This document shows, one piece after another, positions 7,991 through 12,208 of a DNA stretch of 12,208 nucleotides (its first letter is position 1; every line of letters begins with the position of its first letter). The translations under genes and the position numbers were made by a program. The stretch covers positions 1 to 12,208 of the forward strand of contig JAFREE010000323.1 of assembly GCA_019400425.1 (NCBI GenBank), in the 5' to 3' direction. Origin of the DNA: Hymenochaete sp. R1 (lineage: Eukaryota; Basidiomycota; Agaricomycetes; Hymenochaetales; Hymenochaetaceae). The notes beneath the pieces are model-generated. The model saw only the letters and a program-made list of their open reading frames with translations. It was not told the origin of the DNA and did no database searches.

Positions 7991-8615
7991 GTAACACTCG
8001 CCCTTCCGCGTCGCTCTGACCTTTCTGAGTCCGACCTTACCGAAGCTATTCAATACTTCCAAGCACTTGTTGACGATCATCCTGGATCATCTGCCTAGTC
8101 TATCCTCTCAGGTCGGAGTTTTGGCAGTAGCCGAATCACCCTCCGTGTCGCCGTTACCGTTGATTATGGCCGCCCAAGTCTTTTCGACACTTCCCTTCTC
8201 GTAAGCCTTGATGAGTACAAGAATCGCAATGCAAGCAAGTCAAGAGTTCTGGCTCTCTTTCTCGGGGGTACTCCGCCGCATCTGCTGCTGCACACGATGA
8301 CGCCAGCATCTACAGTACGGTCAAGATAATAACGCGCATACTTCCAAACTGTGCTATGTCATCCCAGCCTGTAGCCTTGAGATCAAGACCCGCATCCCGA
8401 CCGCGGCATCACTTGCTTCTTCAGGTCGTCCCTCGATGCATGGATCCCTTCTTGCTCTTCGCGCGAGGACGCCCACTTCCACTACTTTCGCACCAGATAT
8501 TTACCATGTATATCATTACTATTTAAACCTAATACAATCTCTTTTCGTGCTATATAAAGGAAAACAAGCCTTTCAAAGACTTTACAATGAGGAAAACATA
8601 CTGGGCTGGCATTAA
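7991..8615 (+). pseudogene. Decayed, unrecognised coding sequence in at least three frames
   Basis: One frame (7991-8329) reads VTLALPRRSDLSESDLTEAI then QYFQALVDDHPGSSA, hits TAG at 8096-8098, and continues in the same frame as SFGSSRITLRVAVTVDYGRP and SLFDTSLLVSLDEYKNRNAS. Coding character then shifts to the frame from 8269 (YSAASAAAHDDASIYSTVKI) and then to that from 8376 (LEIKTRIPTAASLASSGRP, open to TAA at 8613). The peptides look like real protein, so this seems to be a gene damaged by one stop and two frame changes, or one with introns I could not place. The first part faintly resembles the repeats of fungal TPR-like proteins, but that is not enough to name it. Confidence 0.4.
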
Positions 8616-8980
8616 AAGATGCCGACATTTCTTTTGGTTATCATCTCATATTTATTTCAGATATTTACCCTGAATGTATTCCAGTAAAATACTTGTAAGT
8701 GAAATGTATGCCATTCAAAAGTCTGGTATGAATATTATATATGAATAAAAATCTGGTGTAGATATTATATACATGTAAAAATTTGGTATAGATATTAAAT
8801 ACAGGTAGAAATCTGGTATTCATCTTGTATTGTATTGTACCACCTTATATTCGAGTCGAAACCATCTACATGCCATGTATGATCACGTAAGCCTTGTCGT
8901 CGTCTGACAAACGCTGCAAGAGGTACATTTTTTTGGCCTTTCCGCTGATGCAGAACATCTTTCCTCGCCTCTCATGGGCA
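8616..8980. other. AT-rich region upstream of rtt109
   Basis: No gene is seen. AT content is high from about 8616 to 8860 and includes the 30-bp tandem repeat. The last 120 bp before the rtt109 start must hold its promoter or leader. I see no clear TATA box there. Confidence 0.6.
8717..8836. repeat. Tandem repeat, 30-bp period, about four imperfect copies
   Basis: Units start at 8717, 8747, 8777 and 8807, each opening with A-rich sequence then a TCTGGTAT-like core (AGTCTGGTATG, AATCTGGTGTA, AATTTGGTATA, AATCTGGTATT) and an AT-rich tail such as GATATTATATACA. Spacing is exactly 30 bp. The fourth unit diverges in its second half. Confidence 0.88.
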
Positions 8981-10837
8981 ATGTCATTATCAGAGTCCAA
9001 ACTCAGAGATCATCTCCTCAGCTCACTTAAAACATTGCCAGGTAGGCGAGCATTCCATGTCAACACCCTAATATCCTCTCCTCGGCGGACGGCGTCTCTC
9101 TACCCTTACGCATCAACGCGCACTCGGACCTATGTTCAGGATATTGTCGTTCTCTGCTCTGAACAGCCTTCAAATCAAGATGATGGGATAGAAGGCGGGA
9201 TCACCTCTGCTGTATCGCCTCGAATCTTTGTCTCCGCTATCCAAGCATACCTTTACCACGTTCCTTCGACGAATAGCGCGATTCTGTATATCGCCAAAGT
9301 CGATTCTACGGGCCAGGGAGCAGCGCGACCGGCCCCTGCACCGACATCGTCTCTCGTCAGCTCGCTCTTGGGCTACTTCATTGATGAGGGGACGCGTCCT
9401 CGTAGATTGAAAGGGAAGACGCTGTGGGTGCATCTATTCGCGCGTGCCGAGAGACAGTACTTGTTTCCGAACTCGGCGGACCACGAGAGGAAGAAACCGT
9501 TGAACGACGTCAAGCTGTGTGCATGGTGGAAGAACGTTCTGGGAAAGGTTGTCGACGAAGTGGAGGGAAAGAATATTGATGGCGAGGGCGGAGTCGCTGG
9601 TATCGGTGCAGTTGCAGAGCCGAAATCGAAATGCTTCTACGTGCTCCCCGGATTGAGCGAGCTTGAAGCTGTCCAGGCTCTCGGCGAACAATTCGCTGGT
9701 ACTAGTGGGAACCGATGGACCTACGGACATCCATACAATCAAGCTGGCACACAGCTTCCTTACATCATGAAAGGAAAAGATGATGATGGTGTACAGAATC
9801 TGGGACAAGTGATACCGTCGTTCGAAGACGACCCTAAGTCTCGTTTTATGGACGAAATCGCGCATACTTCTCGGATAGACGGGCTCCGCTCACCATCGAG
9901 AAAGAGGAGGCGCGTTTCGTCATTCACAGTGGGCGATAGCGACGGTGACGCAAGAAGCAGAAGTGGCGAAGTCTCGATTACCAAGCAAGATGCAATATAT
10001 GAGTTACCGGACGGGAAGAAAAAAGGAAAGAAGGAGCGAGATGCAAGTCCGCCTCCAGGAGAGCTTGGAAAAGTGAACGCGGAAGAGTTCTGGGTTCGAA
10101 TGGGGTTCAGGCAGGAATGCGTCGCAGGTGCCGTCACCGCTTTCTTCGTCCTCGTCTTCCCGTCTTCACCAACTTCATCCATATCCGAAAGCAATAATAT
10201 GCTTACCGCTCACGCGCATGTGAAACCAAAACCGAACGCAGAACTGGATGCTGAGTACTTGGTTATGGATCCAGGAGAGGTCTCGCATCATATCGTGCAC
10301 CGTGTCGTGGACTCGCTGATGCAGAATCATGAATTCTCCACGACGGAGCGCTCGTTAAGGGCTACGGAAACGCTAGAGAACGTTATTAGGGGCTTATGCA
10401 ATGGCTTTGCCATTCCAAAGACTATTTCCGTCCAATCCACTTCAGGCCAACGCGAGTGTACTTCTTTTCCAAGCGGAAACAAGGCGGCGATTCACGCGCC
10501 ACAGGAACCGCAAAAAGAGAACCTTGCTGAGAACGGAGAAATGAATAAAGAACGCCCGCGAACTCCCCCTCTTTCTCAATCCATCGATAATCCTCCCCGT
10601 ACTCCTCCTCGTACTCCTCCGCGCAGACCCCTCGCTACGCTTACCTCACCGGACCCGTTCTCTGAGCCGGAACCAAGGGCCTCTTCAGGGACATATATAG
10701 ACTACGTCTTCGGGACTATCAAAGTTGACAATCCATTACCCTCATCACTTAAAGCCAGTACAAACTCATCTGGGATCGGAATCGGATCAGGGGCGCCTGT
10801 GACGATGCTAGCGGTGCGGAAGAAGAAAAGGAAATGA
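8981..10837 (+). CDS. rtt109: Rtt109 fungal histone H3 lysine acetyltransferase
   Basis: Rtt109 acetylates histone H3 at K56 (and K9/K27) in the nucleus with chaperones Asf1 and Vps75, supporting replication-coupled nucleosome assembly and genome stability. It is a fungal p300/CBP-fold enzyme. From the ATG at 8981 the frame gives 618 residues without introns. Matches to yeast Rtt109, in order: a KVDSTG segment with D108 (yeast D89), RAERQYLFPNS, the WW pair at 182-183 (yeast W221-W222), SFEDDPKSRFMDEIA with D283, D284 and K286 (yeast D287, D288 and autoacetylated K290), and EEFWVRMGFRQE at 367-380. An upstream in-frame ATG at 8948 is possible. At 618 residues it is longer than the yeast protein (436). 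The extra length includes a loop with basic clusters RKRRR (307-311) and KKKGKK (346-351), likely nuclear localisation signals, and a Pro-rich tail (about 525-551) with repeated RTPP. The KKKRK C-terminus echoes the basic end of the yeast enzyme. Confidence 0.93.
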   Translation: MSLSESKLRDHLLSSLKTLPGRRAFHVNTLISSPRRTASLYPYASTRTRTYVQDIVVLCSEQPSNQDDGIEGGITSAVSPRIFVSAIQAYLYHVPSTNSAILYIAKVDSTGQGAARPAPAPTSSLVSSLLGYFIDEGTRPRRLKGKTLWVHLFARAERQYLFPNSADHERKKPLNDVKLCAWWKNVLGKVVDEVEGKNIDGEGGVAGIGAVAEPKSKCFYVLPGLSELEAVQALGEQFAGTSGNRWTYGHPYNQAGTQLPYIMKGKDDDGVQNLGQVIPSFEDDPKSRFMDEIAHTSRIDGLRSPSRKRRRVSSFTVGDSDGDARSRSGEVSITKQDAIYELPDGKKKGKKERDASPPPGELGKVNAEEFWVRMGFRQECVAGAVTAFFVLVFPSSPTSSISESNNMLTAHAHVKPKPNAELDAEYLVMDPGEVSHHIVHRVVDSLMQNHEFSTTERSLRATETLENVIRGLCNGFAIPKTISVQSTSGQRECTSFPSGNKAAIHAPQEPQKENLAENGEMNKERPRTPPLSQSIDNPPRTPPRTPPRRPLATLTSPDPFSEPEPRASSGTYIDYVFGTIKVDNPLPSSLKASTNSSGIGIGSGAPVTMLAVRKKKRK

Positions 10838-10935
10838 TATGTGCAAAATGTGCAACCACACTTGGATCTCTGTGGGCTGCCATCTTCTTCCTTAGACTTT
10901 TGGGCATTGTGGTCTTTGTGACGTGTCAGTTTTAG

Positions 10936-10997
10936 GTGAGTTTTTTGACGGCCAAAACGAGAAGGATGAATATTAATGACTTTGGCTTTTCATTTAG
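10936..10997 (+). other. Possible 62-nt intron in the rtt109 3' UTR
   Basis: A GTGAGT donor and a TTTAG acceptor, with ATTAATGAC as a plausible branch site, match the size and signals of the verified introns in the window. It starts about 100 bp after the rtt109 stop. No coding need is served by splicing here. Confidence 0.3.
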
Positions 10998-11464
10998 TAT
11001 GGTGGCTTCCTATGAGAGTGATACGAACGGACTGAGATACACATGTACGTGGATATCCCGATATTGCGCGAACCCATACAGAAGGGGTCGGAAATATTTG
11101 AATCATACCATTTCCACGACAACATCCTTACATCCCCAACTACTCCTAATCGATGGACGTAGCCCCAAGCCAACACTCAAGGGTGTTACAACGAAACAAA
11201 GTTTCTTGTTGATTTTGCAGTGTACGTATGAAGACCAGTCGCTAGAATGGAGCAATAGCCGCATACAACAAACATCCACGAAGTGACTAATTCCTCTTCG
11301 AGCCCAGTATGGCGACTCCTCCAGCTCTGTCCAGTCACCTGGATGTTTACCATCAAGACCATAATTGCATCCTTACTTGTTTGATTTTAACCATAGAGAC
11401 CGGAACAATTGACGCCACAGTCAATTTCCATCCGTGCCTGCTGCTTATAGGCACCCTTTGCAGG

Positions 11465-11521
11465 AGGAGAAAAGTGCAAAGTAAGAAAAGAAAGGGTAAA
11501 AGCATACCCCACTTTTCTCCT
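11465..11521. repeat. 12-bp inverted repeat
   Basis: AGGAGAAAAGTG (11465-11476) and CACTTTTCTCCT (11510-11521) are exact reverse complements, separated by 33 bp, about 200 bp upstream of the next start codon. Confidence 0.7.
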
Positions 11522-11662
11522 TCAGGAAAACTGAAAGCTCTTTGCGCCGTCGCCATGGACAAGTAAGCTACGTCCCAGGGATTTTGCACTCGAAGTACCC
11601 TTGCCAGTCGAGTTGCATAATGCATTTATCCATAGGCTCCCCTAGCGTATGGATTCTTTGCT

Positions 11663-11669
11663 TATATAA
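11663..11669 (+). promoter_or_regulatory. TATA box of the right-edge gene
   Basis: TATATAA lies 49 bp upstream of the ATG at 11718. It is followed by a pyrimidine-rich stretch (about 11681-11704) that would hold the transcription start. This is the clearest core promoter in the window and supports 11718 as a real start. Confidence 0.65.
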
Positions 11670-11717
11670 GGCCACCCACACCTTTTCTTCTCTGTCACCT
11701 CCCTACAACCTTCGGTC

Positions 11718-12208
11718 ATGTCTTCCAAAAACGCCCACGGCATAGGCCGTACGACACGTGTAGAAAATAACACTGACCTTGAATCTCGACCGTCACAGGC
11801 CTCAGGCAAAGCCGGTTCCCTGATGAGCATCCCGGAGGGTGTAGGTTTGTTAGAAACACCCGCTAAAGATATTGAATGGGAAGAGCAGGACGATGATGTA
11901 TTCACAGAGGGAGAAGGGGAGTCAGAGGAGCGTAAACAGCATAGGAAGGAGATGAAGGAAGAGAGAGCGGAAAGGCGAGCGGAACTGGTAAGGTTAAAAG
12001 ACTATAGGAAGAAGGAGGAGGAAAGGAGAAAAGCACTACACAGGGAATATCGCCATGGCAAAGGTGAGAATCCCTCGCCCGTTAACGTGGATACACAAGC
12101 GATCAAGAAACGCTTGCGTGAGCGGGCTGTAGCAAATCGCAATCGCAAAACCATCATAACATTCTTCCATGAGGAAAGAATAGGAGCGGGGGCATTCGGG
12201 ACTGTCAC
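11718..12208 (+). CDS. 5' part of a gene, charged N-terminus leading into a protein kinase-like glycine loop
   Basis: The frame opens at ATG 11718 and stays open for 163 codons to the window edge. Residues 1-50 are Ser/Thr-rich, 52-72 strongly acidic, and 70-115 dense in Arg, Lys and Glu (EERKQHRKEMKEERAERRAE), a likely coiled coil or single charged helix. A basic segment (KKRLRERAVANRNRK) precedes ITFFHEERIGAGAFGTV, whose G156-x-G158-x-F160-G161-x-V163 matches the ATP-binding glycine-rich loop (GxGxFGxV) that opens a eukaryotic protein kinase domain. The catalytic Lys, HRD and DFG motifs would lie outside the window, so kinase identity is an inference from one motif. A TATA box sits just upstream. 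An intron within the frame cannot be excluded. Confidence 0.65.
   Translation, partial: MSSKNAHGIGRTTRVENNTDLESRPSQASGKAGSLMSIPEGVGLLETPAKDIEWEEQDDDVFTEGEGESEERKQHRKEMKEERAERRAELVRLKDYRKKEEERRKALHREYRHGKGENPSPVNVDTQAIKKRLRERAVANRNRKTIITFFHEERIGAGAFGTV

Larger units (their letters stand above)
10838..11662. other. Intergenic region: rtt109 3' flank and promoter of the next gene
   Basis: About 825 bp with no convincing gene. Several short frames exist on both strands, but they lack domain-like composition and overlap one another. A possible intron at 10936-10997 falls in the presumed rtt109 3' UTR, and a 12-bp inverted repeat lies at 11465-11521. Confidence 0.6.

Noticed and set aside
8894..8980. 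Extension of rtt109 upstream to 8894
   Set aside because: The frame is open, but the first codon is TTG. The ATG at 8981 gives the MSLSESKLRDHL start just before the conserved N-terminal region; 8948 remains a weaker alternative.
9434..10194. Two minus-strand frames of about 143 codons
   Set aside because: They lie wholly inside rtt109, antisense to conserved catalytic segments, with no domain-like content.
10936..11286. Plus-strand frame of 116 codons after rtt109
   Set aside because: It begins at a GTG that is better read as an intron donor, has no recognisable domain, and overlaps other equally poor frames.
11309..11625. Overlapping 85-90 codon frames on both strands upstream of the right-edge gene
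   Set aside because: Neither has coding-like composition beyond chance, and the region reads as promoter with an inverted repeat and TATA box.
1..12208. CRISPR array, tRNA or rRNA genes, LTR retrotransposon
   Set aside because: No regularly spaced exact repeats with unique spacers, no tRNA-like A/B boxes that I could pair into a cloverleaf, no rRNA segments, and no reverse transcriptase, integrase or long terminal repeats were seen by eye.

Overview
The window looks like nuclear DNA of a basidiomycete fungus, most likely an Agaricomycete. The reasons are short GT-AG introns (44-79 nt, donors mostly GTGAGT or GTAAGT), small intergenic gaps, a Plavaka-type transposase (a family expanded in Agaricomycetes) and a fungal Rtt109 histone acetyltransferase. 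Family names come from recognising motifs in my own conceptual translations. No database search was run.

Layout, left to right. (1) 53-1174, minus strand: a five-exon gene whose middle and end resemble an uncharacterised fungal family I associate with DUF6698. Its C-terminus is unclear and may continue past the left edge. (2) 1175-1355: a compact divergent promoter with three ACGCG cores, one of them a full ACGCGT. (3) 1356-5514, plus strand: a Plavaka-family DNA transposase. Ten exons join without a stop or frameshift into a 1220-residue protein. (4) 5655-6046: the N-terminal ubiquitin-like part of an OTU1/YOD1-type deubiquitinase, with an intact intron but a 4-bp duplication that breaks its frame. 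(5) 6084-7012: coding-like, charged, coiled-coil sequence in two frames, ending in a diverged copy of a segment found 605 bp upstream. (6) 7093-8615: a possible small minus-strand membrane-protein gene, decayed coding remnants and a cluster of inverted repeats, including a perfect 19-bp stem. (7) 8717-8836: an AT-rich tandem repeat with a 30-bp period. (8) 8981-10837: an uninterrupted rtt109 gene. (9) 10838-11717: non-coding sequence ending in a TATA box. (10) 11718-12208: the 5' part of a gene running off the right edge, with a charged N-terminal region leading into what looks like a protein kinase glycine-rich loop.

The left 5.5 kb is best read as a DNA transposon (or most of one) carrying an intact transposase and possibly a divergently transcribed partner gene. 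The 5.5-8.9 kb stretch is a graveyard of gene fragments and repeats. From about 8.9 kb the sequence returns to ordinary host genes. The least expected element is the head-to-head pair: an apparently intact transposase sharing a roughly 180-bp promoter with a conserved gene of unknown function.
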